Assembly: GCA_905331475.1 (NCBI GenBank) | Contig: CAJNYU010000179.1 | Span: forward strand, 124,001 to 188,000 | Direction: 5' to 3' | Source of the DNA: Rotaria socialis | Lineage: Eukaryota; Rotifera; Eurotatoria; Philodinida; Philodinidae | Length of the DNA: 64,000 nucleotides | Shown: piece after piece, positions 23,901 to 36,763 of the stretch | How the letters are laid out: the number at the start of each line of letters is the position of its first letter | Position numbering within the stretch: the stretch's first letter is position 1 | Notes under the pieces: generated by a model | The model's input: the letters and a program-made list of their open reading frames with translations, nothing else | What the model was told of the DNA's origin: nothing | Databases searched by the model: none | Position numbers and translations under genes: made by a program

Positions 23901-26830
23901 TTCGTATGATGGAGTTACACAAGCTATATCAGTTTTATAATCATCAACAAATGTTTTTATGTTGGTTTCAACAATGGATATATGTGTTAAGAAATCATTT
24001 TGACTGTTATAATCATAGGTGCCACATAGACCACGTGTATTATTAACAAATATTGGATCTAAACGAATGTAAACTCGAATGCCATCAAATTGAATGTGAA
24101 AACCACGACCTAAATATTCAGACAAATACAATCAAAAAAACAAAAGAATAGATGAAAAGTTTAAATGAGAAAAATACCGAGAATTACAAAAAAGGCACTC
24201 GTTTCACGTTGAACAGTAATGAGACCATTTTTAAATGGTAGTGTTGGATGAACTTGACCATTAATATAAATATTTCTATCTTGAACATAGACGAAGGTTT
24301 GATTAACTTTAACAGTTAATTCTTTAGAAATTGATGATGGTTTATCAGGATTTGCCAATGCTACATAAAGACCAGTAGCTGGATGGATTTCCTAAATGTA
24401 TATCAATTTTAGTATTATATTAAAATCATGCTGAGATGAATATAAAATAAATTTACTTCAACCAAAGTATATTCACAACTACCACGACTGGCATAATGCT
24501 TTCCATCAAATGTTTGAATATGATTAGTACCAATCACTGAACATGTTTTCGAACAATGTTTCCTTGTACAACTCCATGTACCAACATTGCAAATACTATC
24601 GAATCAAATGCGAAGTAATAATAAACAGAAAATTTTCTCTTCAATCTTATATTTCTTACCATTCATTACAATCAATAGAAATTGCTTGTCTTGGTAAATA
24701 ATATTTTCCATGATAATAACAAGTACATTGATCAGATTTAATGCACGATCCATTGCGACCTACGTCAATGACTGTATCCGATGGACAAACACAGCCCGGT
24801 GCACAATCTTTTGAACAATCTAATGAATCTATAAAACCTTCTCGATGATTTTGACATGTTGCTGGACATGATGTTGCACATTCCGTATAAACTTTATCAT
24901 TCAAACATGGTTTAGGACAACGATTCGATAGTCGCCAATTAATATGAATATAATTATCTTCGCAGTCACGTGCCATGGCTTCAAATACTGCACAGAGTGC
25001 TTGTTGTTGAGCATCGCTACCGTATGCGGCTGATGCGCAATGATCACGTTTACATGCTGCAAACATGAAAGTATCATTAATAATGCGATTGCATACTTTA
25101 AATGAATCATATGGATCACGAATGGGTCGACAAGCTATTTCAGCTGCAGAAAGTAATGCTGGAGTATTGCATGGGTCAGTTGGTGCTGCACTTGATGCAC
25201 ACTAAATTAAATCAGACGTGCTAATCAAACTAATCTATTAGTTTATTTTACTTACGCCACTATCAGAACGCCATCCATTGGCAAAATTAGTAACAGAATT
25301 ACTCAGTGATCCATCAGGTAATTCAAGGTCATCTGAAAGATTTCGTTTTTTTTTGTTCAAAAGAAAAAGACAACAGACAACAGACTATTTCTTACCGCTA
25401 GGATTGTTTGTATACGTTCCACAAAGACCTTTTACTTGTTTCATATATGTTTGATCAACTGTTACATAAGCAGTCATTTGATTATCCCACTTGCAGCGTA
25501 CACCATCGGAATAACGTAAGTACGTATAATCTTCTGTACGACGTTCAATTGTAAGTGCTACAAATCGAATGGAAATATTTTCTATTGTATATTTTTTCTT
25601 TCGACAAAATTTTCTTACGTCCATGAACATATCCCTGAGTTGAATTCAGTGCAACGCCATTAACAGTCACACGTTTTCCAACAGCTACAACACGAAAGCC
25701 ACCCAATGTGATAGTTAATGTTTTCTTACATGTTTCCCATCGATCACAATTCTCAGATTGAATATCGATTTCCCAATTATTTGTACCAGTTAATTTATAT
25801 TGACAACTATTAAAAGAAAATTCTTTTTTTAATTTAATTTAATTTTTATTTCCTTTTCACTTACGATCCTTGAAAATCATAGAGAAATCCATCAAATGTT
25901 CGAATATGATCGCGACCCCATAAAACACATGTTGCATAATTCAATGTTCGAGCAAGCGGTAAAGTAACATTAGTAGTGTCTGCCTTAGTATCGGTACATA
26001 GTGTACATGCACTATCAGCACTTTTTGTAGCAGTACCAGATTTACTACCGCAGCAATAAGATATACTCATCAGTTCATTACTAATCATTGATGTATTCGC
26101 ACACTGGGATCCACGAAAGCATTGAACCAGACGAGGATCATCTGAAAATGAAGGTACAATGATGAAACAAAAAAATACAACAAAAAAAGAACATACTCAG
26201 AGAATATTGACATCCTTCGCCAGCATAACCATCATTACATGAACATGTATCTGGTGCGGTGCATTGACCATTAACACAAGCGACCGTACAGATAGGTTCA
26301 TTACACGATGTACCTGCCCATCCATTGCAGCAAATATCTTTTGATACTTTGCTAAAAAAAGAAAAAGCAAAACGATTTTTTTTTCTCGCTTTCAAATATC
26401 CACATTGAAAATTTACCGTTGATAGAGACATGGGGAACCACTAGCTGATCTTTGTTCGATATAATTAAGAACTTGATCAGGAGTGTTCAAGCCTTGTGCA
26501 CGTAAGTCCTAGAAAAGTATTCTTTATTGTGTTAGAAAATAATAGATTAAACATTGCCTACATTGAAATCAATTCGCCAATCACCTGCCGGCTTTTCATA
26601 TTCACTTATGATATTGAATGATGTTCCGTTCGGGCAAGTACCATTTTTCGTCTCAACTACTATTGTTGGACATACATTCTGTACGCTGTTTTGAGCCAAA
26701 ACACTTTAAATTTAATAAAGAAAAACAACATATATACATAATATCTTCAATATATCATTTTTACTTACGCATGAACAGTAAGAGATGCATATACGATAAT
26801 AGCACTCAACAGTGACAAGTAAGAATACAT
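16194..26830 (-). CDS. SCO-spondin-like giant secreted protein
   Basis: This large multi-exon gene reads right to left. The start is the ATG at 26830, opening MYSYLSLLSAIIVYA, a signal peptide cut by an intron at its end. The stop is at 16194. Dozens of exons separated by introns of about 50-60 bases encode, in order: an EMI-like segment, an EGF domain, three vWD-C8-TIL units, about ten LDLa repeats, a beta-type domain, Ser/Thr/Pro linkers, an F5/8C-like domain, a second diverged F5/8C-like region, and a C-terminal domain. I estimate 2,600-2,800 residues. EMI, three vWD units, LDLa array and F5/8C is the domain order of vertebrate SCO-spondin. The thrombospondin type 1 repeats that make up much of that protein are absent. 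The product should be secreted and disulfide-linked, perhaps a matrix or mucus-like polymer. Orthology is inference, and exon edges in the linker region are approximate. Confidence 0.85.
17982..18545 (-). other. F5/8 type C (discoidin) domain
   Basis: Three exons (about 18360-18545, 18197-18310, 17982-18141). The first opens with CEDEMGLRNGFI and continues with DIYASS, the start pattern of F5/8C domains. The last ends with a strand and LLGCAEG, the closing Cys. Confidence 0.75.
19575..21420 (-). other. LDL-receptor class A array, about 10 repeats
   Basis: Repeated six-cysteine modules with CDG..DC.DGSDE acidic calcium sites. The first, at about 21300-21410, ends CDKTPDCEDGSDELQC. Five more follow back to back in 20635-21237. 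Others at about 20275-20430, 19985-20130, 19815-19940 and 19620-19755 are separated by short linkers. Those at 19.8-20.1 kb are diverged. SCO-spondin proteins carry a similar LDLa array in this position. Confidence 0.85.
21507..22973 (-). other. vWD-C8-TIL unit 3
   Basis: Starts with a vWC-like Cys block (CSECHC...CVERRC). vWD follows with GTGDPHYSTFDGLRYSY and AGLCGDFNGDSSND, the best match to consensus of the three. C8 lies near 21990-22290 and TIL (CGPICQPTC...CQEGCFCP) at 21507-21760. Confidence 0.88.
23243..24600 (-). other. vWD-C8-TIL unit 2
   Basis: vWD with IGTNHIQTFDGKHY and RGLCGTYDYN, then C8 (CEFDLCSNT...) and TIL (CAPKCSQTC...CIAGCSCP). Exons are split by roughly 50 bp introns. 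Unit 2 continues into a further Cys-rich block at 23050-23240 before unit 3. Confidence 0.85.
24656..26140 (-). other. vWD-C8-TIL unit 1
   Basis: vWD starts at ATCVLWGRDHIRTFDGF, where HxxTFDG is the family hallmark. It ends around KGLCGTYTNNP. The C8 block (CKRDHCASA..., eight cysteines) lies near 25050-25150. The TIL block, with CPATCQN and CAPGCVCP, ends at about 24656. Confidence 0.85.
26200..26830 (-). other. Signal peptide, EMI-like and EGF segment
   Basis: Exons at about 26769-26830, 26556-26705, 26416-26509 and 26196-26354. After the signal peptide comes a Cys-poor segment ending CLYQR, then CCNGWAGTSCNEPIC, the typical CC-x-GW-x-G close of an EMI domain. An EGF module with six cysteines follows (CTVACVNGQC...CSCNDGYAGEGC). 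Confidence 0.7.
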
Positions 26831-27843
26831 GTTCCTGTTGTGTTACTAAGAAGAGGTGTTTCCTAACTGCCTCAATGTCGTCTCTTTTTATACTTAATTT
26901 TGCTTGAGAAAATATTTCCATATTTTCATTGATAATCAGCAATAACAAACAGCAGCTTGATTTTTGCATATCAATACCTGTATGGATAGCAGCTTGATCG
27001 AAATAAAAGAAATTTCCATTTAAATTATACAGTAAACAAAATATATTGTTTCAATGCTACGATTTTATTCATGCAAATCAAATTCTGGTTTGAGAAATGC
27101 CGCTGTTAAAAAGAAATTAGCATTTTATTATTTGGATTTTGGACGTTGGCTGTTGCATATAAATGAGGGGGTTGATATTATGTAAACTTATGTGCATTTC
27201 AAGAACGTTCGTTAGCATTCTTAAATTATTCAATCATTTTTAGTTAGCGAATTCGAATCACAACCGAGATTTATTACTTTACTTTCCATTAGAATTTCTT
27301 TTGTACATGAGAAAAATCTGCAAATTATCCATCGTCTTCTTTTTAAGATTAAAAATAACTGTAGTTATGAAAAAAAAAACAGTTATAGTATCAAAATATA
27401 TGTAGTACAGATTGTTTTTAATTTACACATTGCGAATTTATCGGTGTGATTTAAATACAATACTGCGTGAGAATGAGATCTTATTGACATCATTTTGTTT
27501 TTCAAATCTTTTTTCTTGTTTTACGATTCATTACTAAATTTCTATCTCACTCTTGTTCAGCTACTGGCATATAGGTTCCTATAGAATCTCGCGTAGTAAC
27601 ATCTTTTTTGTGTGTCTCATTATTGAGAATATTCAAGAAGATATTATTGAAGGTCATAAAATCTGTTAGATAAAAAACAAATATAATAACAACGATTAAA
27701 AGAAAAGAAAACTGTAAAATTGGCGACAGCTGTTGGATATGTATTTCATAGACAAAGCCAAAATGTTCTTTCTTTTACATTTTATTCATTAAAAAACCTC
27801 TCTTTGATACTATTGCAGCGAAACAGATCAGTCAATATTTATC
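26831..27843. promoter_or_regulatory. Divergent intergenic region
   Basis: This 1.0 kb lies between the start of the SCO-spondin-like gene (-) and the membrane protein gene (+), so it must hold both promoters. No recognisable elements stand out. A CAG acceptor-like site at 27817-27819 precedes the + strand ATG by 24 bases. Frames at 26712-26969 and 27720-27911 are not supported. Confidence 0.5.
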
Positions 27844-29286
27844 ATGGTAGAATTTCAACCGAAATATCAACATCAAGATTCAGAGTCAGCATCTGTTTAT
27901 GTTGGTCCTGATTCCATGTCTGATATACATAATATACGATCAAGGCATCCTAGGGTAGATTATTCTAATTTGCATTTTTCTCTCTCTAAAACTACATTCT
28001 CTTCTTGATCGTCATAGTCAAATGCTCCATCGGAGCCACAAGCACAATTTTCGCATCTAACTCTTAGCACTGATGATTTTCCATCGAACGAACATAATAC
28101 AGATCTTAGTGTTGGGTCACGATATAAGCATAATACATTACAAATAATTCTATTGATTTTTACAACTTTATGTTATCTTCTATATGCACTAAGAGCTCAT
28201 ATTTCAAGCGAAATGGAACAAATTTATCGTAATTAAATATATTTAAGTTGAATTTAAAAAAAATAATCTTTTTTTTATTGAAAAGCTTTTTTGTCAATGA
28301 TGAAACCAACGTCAATACGACGAGTTTATACGCCAGATCTACGACCGAATCCAATGGTTGAAAATTTTCTTATTTGCTTGGCAGAAACTTTTCAAGTAAT
28401 TTTATTGATATAATATATTCACATCTGTTTGTTTTTCTTCTTTCCAGACGCTTTGGCTCATTTACATATTATCATATATTCCACGGCGTTCTCATGTTGG
28501 ATATGTTTATCGGCATCCGGATATATTCAATTCATTACTTTGTTTGCTGCTTCTTCTTGCTCTCGGTTTTCAAGCAGTTAGTCAAGCGCGATTAAACTAT
28601 CACGTAGATCTCATGATATGAAAATTCAAATTTCAAATTTCAAATTGTATTCTAGATTTCATGTGCATGTCTATTTGCTAGTGCTTTTAGTTTAATGATC
28701 ATTTGCCGATCGGTCGCAGTAAAATTAATAATATATGAAGAGAAATTGAAGTAATTTTCATTGAGAAATTTATTCCTATTTCATAATTCATTTTCTTGCT
28801 AGATCCATCGATTTCATAATCAATCGTTATTTTATCTTAAATAGTCTTTTTCTATATTCTACAACAGTAATTTATTTAGCAATCTGTGCTGCTATTGAGC
28901 AATTCATCTATTATATTAGTTCATATTTTCAAATGATGCTATTCCCTACAACTCTTGGCTTATCGGTGGCTTTGATTCTGCTTACTATCTATTTTCTTCT
29001 GGATCAATTTGTTTATGAAAATGAATTTTACTCAATATGGACACCGTACTTGTTTGTTGCAGTTATTTTCATTGCTCCGCCCTTTCGCAGTTATATATCA
29101 TCTGAATTACATCTAATTACTCAGGGTTTAGATTATTATTTACTTTGGGCACTTTTTATTACAGCAATGCTGATGATATTAATTCGGCTGTGGCGACAAA
29201 TATCAATGAAATATAATGAAATGAAGAAGAAGAAAAAACAGAATAATTTATATGCAGAACAAGTTACTTTTCAAGCTGAAACCTGA
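27844..29286 (+). CDS. Multipass membrane protein, uncharacterised (6 exons)
   Basis: Exons 27844-27954, 28018-28228, 28286-28395, 28448-28603, 28656-28750 and 28803-29286 join in frame across GT...AG introns of 52-63 bases. They give a predicted 388-residue protein. The N-terminal 80 residues are polar and acidic. The first helix follows (IILLIFTTLCYLLYAL), then pairs of hydrophobic segments in exons 4-6, about eight in all, and a Lys-rich cytoplasmic tail. A conserved-looking loop (YTPDLRPNPMVENF) precedes helix 2. I do not recognise the family. Eight helices without kinase, channel-pore or carrier motifs leave function open. Exon phases are all consistent, which makes the gene model strong. 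Confidence 0.8.
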
Positions 29287-30354
29287 CCTTCTTTTGTTTT
29301 GAAATAAAGTAATAGCCAATCTCAAGAAAATTTGCAAAGTATGTTGAAAATTGAACTCTTACGATAGATATCTATATCGATTTGAAAGATCAATATTCTT
29401 CAGCATAAATAAATGAAGAATCGAAATTGATGAATCATTCAATTTTTTTTGTTGATCACTGAAAGACAATATTCACTGTTTATTGATTCATCGGATGTCG
29501 CCAACTAAACATTAGCATTCTTGATGTGGCTGACATTGAATCGAAGGAATATTTCTTCAGAAGAAAAGATAAAATTTTAAATATTCAATATGTCGCTTTA
29601 TTATAGAAACATTTGTGAGCCATGAATCAAATGTTTTGCATTTTAAATAGCAGTGCAATTCAATATTCGTTGAAAAATTTCACTCGAAAACGTAGAGAGA
29701 CATGACAAAATCGCATAATTTGATTTTATCGTTAAAGTAATATTCTGAAAAGATTTTCCTTTGAAATTAATTTATGATTTGATTATTACAAAGGGAAAAA
29801 TTTCTTCTCTTAATTTACATAAGATTGACTTTGTTTGTGCTGTATTTAGGCGTTATAAATGTAATTCGCGAATACCCTAGATTTCGGACGAACAAACTGC
29901 AATCAAATTGAAAAAAGTTAAAATCAAAGTACATAAGAATGTTGAATAATATTTTTTTCAGGTCGACTCAAGGTCATCTGATTAAAATAGAGAGAGAGAG
30001 AGAGAGAGCTTTGAAAAACAATCTCAAGTTCGCTGTAAAGGACACAAGCAAACTTGATCTAAAAAAAAGACTATTGTCTCTATCAAATATGAATAACAAT
30101 GTCACGGAGAATCTTTTCAGAATATTATTTCTTCGGTTTCCTCTCTGCAGAATATCTGATTAGTTTTTGTCATTTCCATTATAATTATACGAATTCAATA
30201 TACATATTTTCAACGTTTCCGTATGACATCGAAATCTTTGGTCTCTAGTTTTTATTAACTAGAACAATTCAGATAAATTTTATTAAAAAAATTCAACTAT
30301 TTATTAAAAAATATATTTTCCAGGTTAGTAAAAGCAAAAACTTGAATCCAAATA
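29287..30354. other. Convergent 3' region
   Basis: Lies between the 3' ends of the membrane protein gene (+) and MED16 (-). It holds a polyadenylation-type AATAAA at 29303-29308 and a GA microsatellite at about 29990-30009. No gene is supported; the 74-residue frame at 29939-30163 runs through the microsatellite. Confidence 0.5.
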
Positions 30355-33300
30355 CTATTTAATTCTTTCACTTGTATTCGATTCACTATAAATATAAAAT
30401 AGACCACCGCATAAACATCGATTGTTCAAACGATAGAAAAGTAATGGATAAGGTTTGCTAGTCAATATTCTTGAAAAATTAGAGCATCTTAAACATCGCC
30501 GATGTGTTGGATTTGACGATAAGGACATTTTACCAAGTGTAATTATATCAAATTGAGTATCTGCAACATTGTTAGTTTGAGGTGAATTGCCGTAAAGATG
30601 AGTAGCAAATGATGGTAATCGATCACGGATAAATTTTTGAGGTACTAATGAATTTGGAATAAGAAATGGGTACGATTGCGGAAAAATATTCTCCGTTGTT
30701 GATTGTAAAAGTTCAACACTGAAAGCTGACCAATCTTCGAGAAAATTCTCATCGAAGATATTGACTTTTTGAACTAAACATAAATATAGATAATCTCGAA
30801 TGCGAATGAAGAAATCTTAGTAAATTTCTTCATAAGTGCAGCATTGAAAAATCTCAAAAAATATTCATTCAAATTTTGGTTGAACGAGGAAAATTATGTA
30901 CAAAAGCTATTAGATCAAGACATATTAATAATTTAAGCAACCGAGTGTGAATAGGGGATATTGGGAATTTTCAGTAGATTGAAAATTTAGACTCGCATGA
31001 CAGGCGAAATTCTTTTTTTCCATTTTAACCATAAAGATGTGAATCATGTTCGCTAGAAACGCAAGGTCAAAACAAACCTGAACTCTAAACGATACGCTTT
31101 TTGCACAGAAAAAGTGCTAGCAATAAGACTAATGGCTAATATTTTCTTAAAAACACATTCTTAAATTTACCTTCAATTCTCTGGCTAAATTTTGTTAAAC
31201 TATGATAAATGTCTTTTAAAATATCTTTTTGTTCGTTCGATTGAGTTGGTTGTTGTTGGTGAAATAACGCTAAATCAGCAATTTTACTACAGGGAATTTT
31301 ATTCGTTCTATTGAGAATATAAATATAGATCATAAATTCTCTTAACCATTGCAATTGTCTTGAGTCCGTAAATAGATTTTGACATGACGACCACGGTGAT
31401 ACGCGTTGCGTTTGTAAATAGCCGATAAAATAAAATACAATATCACATATCCAATTAATTAACAGTGTAAATGATATTAATTGATAGTGAGTTGGATCTA
31501 TTGTATTTGTGTCTGTGATTATTAGGTGATCGCCTGAATATTTTATTCGTTTTACATCAATATGTTGCACGAATGATGATTGTTGTAAAATTTCTTGTGC
31601 AGCATCAACAAAATTTCGGTTTGCTGGCTCATAGCTAAATAATCGAAGATAATCTCGTGTTATCAATAAAGCATGATAGATAAGTAAACTCGTTAGATGC
31701 TCGCTACTATCTAACATAAATGGACACGCAAGACGATGTAAATGATAGAGACATTCTTTAAAACGAACGAAATGAAGGCGTTTAAATTCAAGTGGTTGTA
31801 CTTCGAAATCTGCTACTAATCGTTCTACAATTTGATTGATTATTGAATTATTTGAAATAAGACATAGAATATCCCATATATCAAATGGATAAAGTATTTG
31901 AAAAATGTACTGTTCAAATAAATAAACAAGAAGACGAACCATAGACGATGACAATGATGCAACATCATTGAGACTTATGGTACGAAGAAGAGCAATATTG
32001 CCATTATGTGTAAAACCAACACAGCATGAACCTATTAAGAGATGTAAAACTAGAGATAATGTTCGAAAAGATTCTCGTAGTTATACCGGAGAATATCGAG
32101 AAAGACGCACTTCCCTCGTTTTTTACGCGAGAACCCTTTTATTCTTTTTATCGCTTATCAGTTTTTTACAAACAGGCCTCGACTAAGAGAAAAACAGATA
32201 AACATGTGGTGCGGTTAGAGAAAGCGTCTTCATATATGTCAGAAAAGTACTAAACTCACATCTCTCACTTGTAATCTTTAAACATTCTTTGATATAATAA
32301 AAGAAATATTCATCTTTCGCGTATTAAACACAGACCGATTTCTCTAGAGGTTGACTATTTAGAAAATATACTAACTGAAATTCAGTAGCTATCGTACGAA
32401 GATCTTTTTTTTTCTCTTACCAGAATTTGTATGTTGCATTCGAATTAGAAAGTCTGACTGATTAATATCGAAATCATTGTTATGCGTCGAGAAACATTGT
32501 TCTCGATTTGTAAGATTTAATTTATCAAAGCTCGCTATTGAACCATCGTTGAATGCAAATAGAATTTGTCTTCCGAACAATCCTTGATAGGCGTCATCTT
32601 GAACAAATAGCGAATTTAGTGGCAATGATATCGATGTAATACGTTTTTCAGATGAATTTAAAACGGTTATTGATATCCATTCTTCATGTTCAAGATTGTA
32701 TTCATAAAGCTCGATTAAATCACTAGTAGATGACGTCAAATGTGTTAGTATACAAGCGTTTCCATTTCGTTGAAAATAAAATAATGATTCAAGTTTTCCA
32801 TAGCACGACGGGATACGAAAGCCACGAGTACGATAAGAATTGAGAGATACTTTCGGTTCTAACGCAGCATAATCCACTACGAAACAATGAACAAGAGCAC
32901 CTTCGATATGCTCACTAAGCGAGATATTAAAGCCTTTCTCGGTAGGAAATATATCGCATAGCGTAGCACTTAGTGGATCATTTTGTGAAAGATAATAATT
33001 GATTGGAGATAATGAGCGATCAATTGGTAATATGTGAATCTAAATTAATTATGTAAACTCCAAAATATGACTCGCATTAGAACTTACTATTCCAGATGTG
33101 GTAACGCATATGAAATTGCCTGAATTGAGAGCATAATTTAATAATGGCGATGATTGATATCCTTGTTCATAAAATGACTCGTTGCTATAAAGGTCAACTA
33201 CTATCTAAGAGAATTGAACAAATCAATTATGATAACGATTCGTTTTTGGCAATACTAACTGCATGTCTTGGGAAAATGTATTTGGCACAAAGAATATCTT

Positions 33301-33969
33301 CGTGTATTTTGTATTCATAAACATGTTCCATATTATTGATACCATCGTTCTAAATGAAATAAAAATCATATTGGATCGATGAACAAAACGCAAGGTTGAA
33401 ACATAGGTTTCTTGTTCGGAAACATTTTTTAAAAAATCTCAACTTTTTCGTATCAATAGATATCAGATCATAACTTGAGGATACGACATCAAACAACAAT
33501 CATTTTCACCTGTCAGACGCAAGTCTCTTAGAAAATATTTCCGTATCTTTGTTATACCTTCATTTTAAATATTTGGCAAAGTCCTGCTTCATTACAGATC
33601 AGTAAATGTGTGCCATCAAGATTCCAGACAAGTTGAACAACGGGCAAACTTGAGGTTGTAATTAGAGTAAAATTCCATGGTTGTTCAAGTGGACAAATAT
33701 AAACACAAAACGATGATTTTGTTGTTCGATGCTGTTGAGATCTAAAAATCGGATGCAAAATATGCGTTACTTTTTACTGTTACAAAAAAAAGGACTCAAA
33801 ACATTATTTACGATGAACTTGTTTCTTGAGAATATTTTTGATTTATTGGAAATAAATAGGAACTTGAAAAAGAAAGAATATTTAAACATGATACATCCAT
33901 TTTTAATATATGTTTAAAATCTTCACCATCATTTTTCATTTTGACATCGACTGTATAGACGATCTCCAT
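30355..33969 (-). CDS. MED16: Mediator complex subunit 16
   Basis: MED16 is a tail-module subunit of Mediator, which links transcription factors to RNA polymerase II in the nucleus. Seven exons join in frame: 33812-33969, 33558-33741, 33260-33349, 33088-33204, 32421-33039, 31171-32049 and 30355-30773. They give 821 residues, against 877 for human MED16 from memory. The N-terminal half is WD40-like (WNFTLITTS...LVWNLDGTHLLICNEAG). FAFNDGSIASFDKL matches the human LAFHDGSVHIVHRL block. The middle (YPFDIWDILCLI) matches GYDWWDILLHV. The end carries paired cysteines (CLRC) and NRCLCGGLFY, matching NCLCGGLWW. The 371-base intron at 32050-32420 is long for this window. The start is the ATG at 33969. 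MED16 is divergent from the FAM162-like gene. Confidence 0.88.
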
Positions 33970-34288
33970 GTTTATAATAAAGATCTGGAAATTAAATGAC
34001 AAAAAACTAATATTTGTCAAACATAATATATCTCATTCGTTTAGTACAATAACAAATGATTTTTGACATCACCGGTTTCCCGTCTGTCTTTCATCATCGA
34101 CACAGTCGTATGCGCCACCTTTCGTTGTTCGTTCGTCATTGATTAAAGGGTATGAGCCAATAAGTTTCTTTTCCTCCGTTCTATCAGCAATCGCGTCAGC
34201 GCCCCTCGTGAACCACAATTGTACCCATTTACTGTAAACTAATTGAATCGAAATATAACAGAAACATCATTATATTCTTCTTTCAATC
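33970..34288. promoter_or_regulatory. Shared divergent promoter region
   Basis: Only 319 bases separate the start codons of MED16 (-) and the FAM162-like gene (+). This suggests a bidirectional promoter with short 5' UTRs. It is more GC-rich than its surroundings around 34075-34220. No TATA box stands out. Confidence 0.5.
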
Positions 34289-34938
34289 ATGTCCGTTGCA
34301 AGCAAATCAATGTTACGCCCAGCCTCACTTCTTTATCGTGCATTTTATTCAAATGTTCTTCGGCAAACTCGTGCACCATTGACGACTAGTAGTCAACGTC
34401 GCGCTGAGTTAACGAATGTAGATCCATCCAAGAGTCTACCTGCTGAAGAAGCCAAGCCTGTAGAAAAATCATTTGATAGTGTTCGTAAGTATTCTTCATA
34501 TTTCGAGTTTTATAAATTCATCATTTACTTTTTCGTCTAGCTGTACATCTTGGTAGTATAGCAAAAGTAGTGATGGTTTTAGGTGGACTTTACGGGCGCT
34601 ATCGTGATGTTCCTGATAGTATGCCGTAAGTTAAAATTAACGATTAGACATAGTGACTTATCAACTACTCTTTTTGTTCTAGTAATCGTGTATATCAGAA
34701 AACTAAAGATAAATTTCGAGCACGCTGTGTTGTTTTATCGCTCTTCGGCACTGCTCTTCTTGCTTATGTAGCAGCAACACGTGGTAAATCTGCGCGTCAA
34801 GAAGGCAAACGATATACTGATAGTGTTTATGATATGCATCGTGGATCATCTCGGCTGCATGAACAATTAGAAGCCAAACACAACAGTTCAGTACATCATG
34901 AACGATATTCACCCTTGCAAGATGAAATTAATAAATAA
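34289..34938 (+). CDS. FAM162/UPF0389-like mitochondrial-type protein
   Basis: Three exons (34289-34484, 34541-34625, 34683-34938) join in frame to 178 residues. The first 45 residues are Arg/Ser/Ala-rich and lack acidic residues until late, as in a mitochondrial targeting peptide. The centre (VMVLGGLYGRYRDVP, then KTKDKFRARC) matches the FAM162/UPF0389 pattern of a W/L-x-GRF-K..IP segment followed by basic residues. One membrane helix follows (VVLSLFGTALLAYVAAT) and then a charged tail. FAM162A is a mitochondrial membrane protein linked in vertebrates to hypoxia-induced apoptosis and respiration. That role should not be assumed here. Introns are 56-57 bases. The gene lies head to head with MED16. 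Confidence 0.75.
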
Positions 34939-36763
34939 ATTAAAAACTCAAACATCGACCCTCATAAACAATAAATCTATGCTTTTTCGATTGTCTATTG
35001 TATAAAATATTTCTCTGCTAATTACGCAGTATTTGCTTTTTTTTAGAGAAACTTGTACTTAGAGTGCTCCCTATGATTAGAAAATATTAGATTATTATTT
35101 TATTTGTTTATGAAGACGATGAAAACAAAAAGATTTCTTAAAACATTGCATAATCTAGCGCTGAACTCATATATTTGACGTGTTGAAGAAGTTTTTTTTT
35201 GTTTTCGTGGATAAAACAAGAAATATGAAATCGAAACGTTTTCTTTTTGTTTACAATAGCACTCTAAATCGGCTGTTCAATTGAAAATTTTCTCTTTTCT
35301 TTTCTCAATGGAGAATTGATGCACTTTGCAATCGATAAGTACCAGAATATTTTTTTGATATGTCGGTTTTTTCATTCTTCAGACAAATCCTAATCAATTA
35401 TGAATCGCTCTAATCAAATTAAACAGTACCAAAAATAGATTAACAGCGAACGCAAACTCATTTCTAGAGTTTGAACACTCTGAAAAAGCAGTGTTTCTGA
35501 ATGATCACGCTAATGATTTTCGTGCTTTATTATTTGCACTAATGTTACTTATCGAGCTAGTTGGTTTTTCTTCGCGAGCGTACTCTTTTCTAATAGTCAA
35601 GAATTCACATGCATAGGAATCAGATGATGCAGCCGCACATAATAGACTGAAATTATCAACGTTAAGTACGAAAGATAGCTGATGTGAAATTGTTGCCATT
35701 GATCAACGCATAACTTCTTTCAGAGTGATTTCTATTCATAAAGTAGAAATACTGGCGCTTGATTCTTCATTGAAAATAATTTCTTATGATTTAACAGTAA
35801 AAGAAATCTAATACGATGCCAGATAAAATCAGGCTGTTAAATACAATCACTCAATACATTTTTCGGATATTTATTGTCAATTTCGTAACATTTTTAGTAC
35901 TCTTTTTTTATAGTAGTTACGACGTATTGTTTTATCACCAAAGAATTTCTAGGCGATGACCTTCGAATGTACTCGTACATTTTATTGCTAAGTTGCGTTC
36001 TTTCGAGTTTATCTAGCTTCTGCTTTCTATCTCTGCACCATTATTGCCAATGGAATATTCTGATTTAGCGTAAACATCCGGATTGATTTTTACATAGTTT
36101 AGTGACAACTGTTTTCCTGCCGTCAGAGAAACTGCATGAATGACACGATAAAAAATTTAATCGAACTCCCGAACAAAGAAGCCGTACATAGACTAGGCTT
36201 TAAAAATCATCTGAAAAACAGATTGTTGATTGGCTAATACATGCTCGGACCAATATGAAGCTAAATTTAGTGAACTTTGTTTTTTGAAATCAGCGCCGAG
36301 CCTTACAGTTTTGCTCTGATCAAATAGAGTTTTTATCGTTGGCATTGATACAGTGAATCTCTTGATGAACAGAGAGTTCAAGTGATTCTTCCATAACTAT
36401 CCATCAGGTTATTTTTAAATTACTACCATATTCATCGTATGTCTATTGAATCAAATTATTGTATTTTTAGAAAATATGTAGATACCATTAAAATTATAAT
36501 AATCGAAAGCGATCGGATTTGATTAATCTTATTATTTTAATTATTCACGTGCAGTGATCAGAAAAATGGAACATGCTTATTATAATTCATTGATATATCT
36601 AAAAGAATATTTTTGTATATTTTTCATGAGCGAAAAAGAAAATCTTAAGAATCAACAAAAAAAAACCGCGAAGTATTCAAAAGAAAGAACGCTACCTTCT
36701 AGCTATATACAAACGCATAAGCTTCACTGTTCTTAATTGATAATATATTTTTGAAATTTTTAT
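34939..36763. other. Gene-free convergent region
   Basis: Lies between the 3' ends of the FAM162-like (+) and ANKRD26-like (-) genes. A polyadenylation-type ACAATAAA lies at 34969-34976. The frames at 35505-35699, 36193-36381 and 36554-36736 are short, with no domain or splice context. Confidence 0.5.

Noticed and set aside
31968..32253. Two + strand frames opposite MED16
   Set aside because: They overlap MED16 exon 6 and its 371-base intron on the other strand. The MED16 reading is strongly supported and these show nothing.
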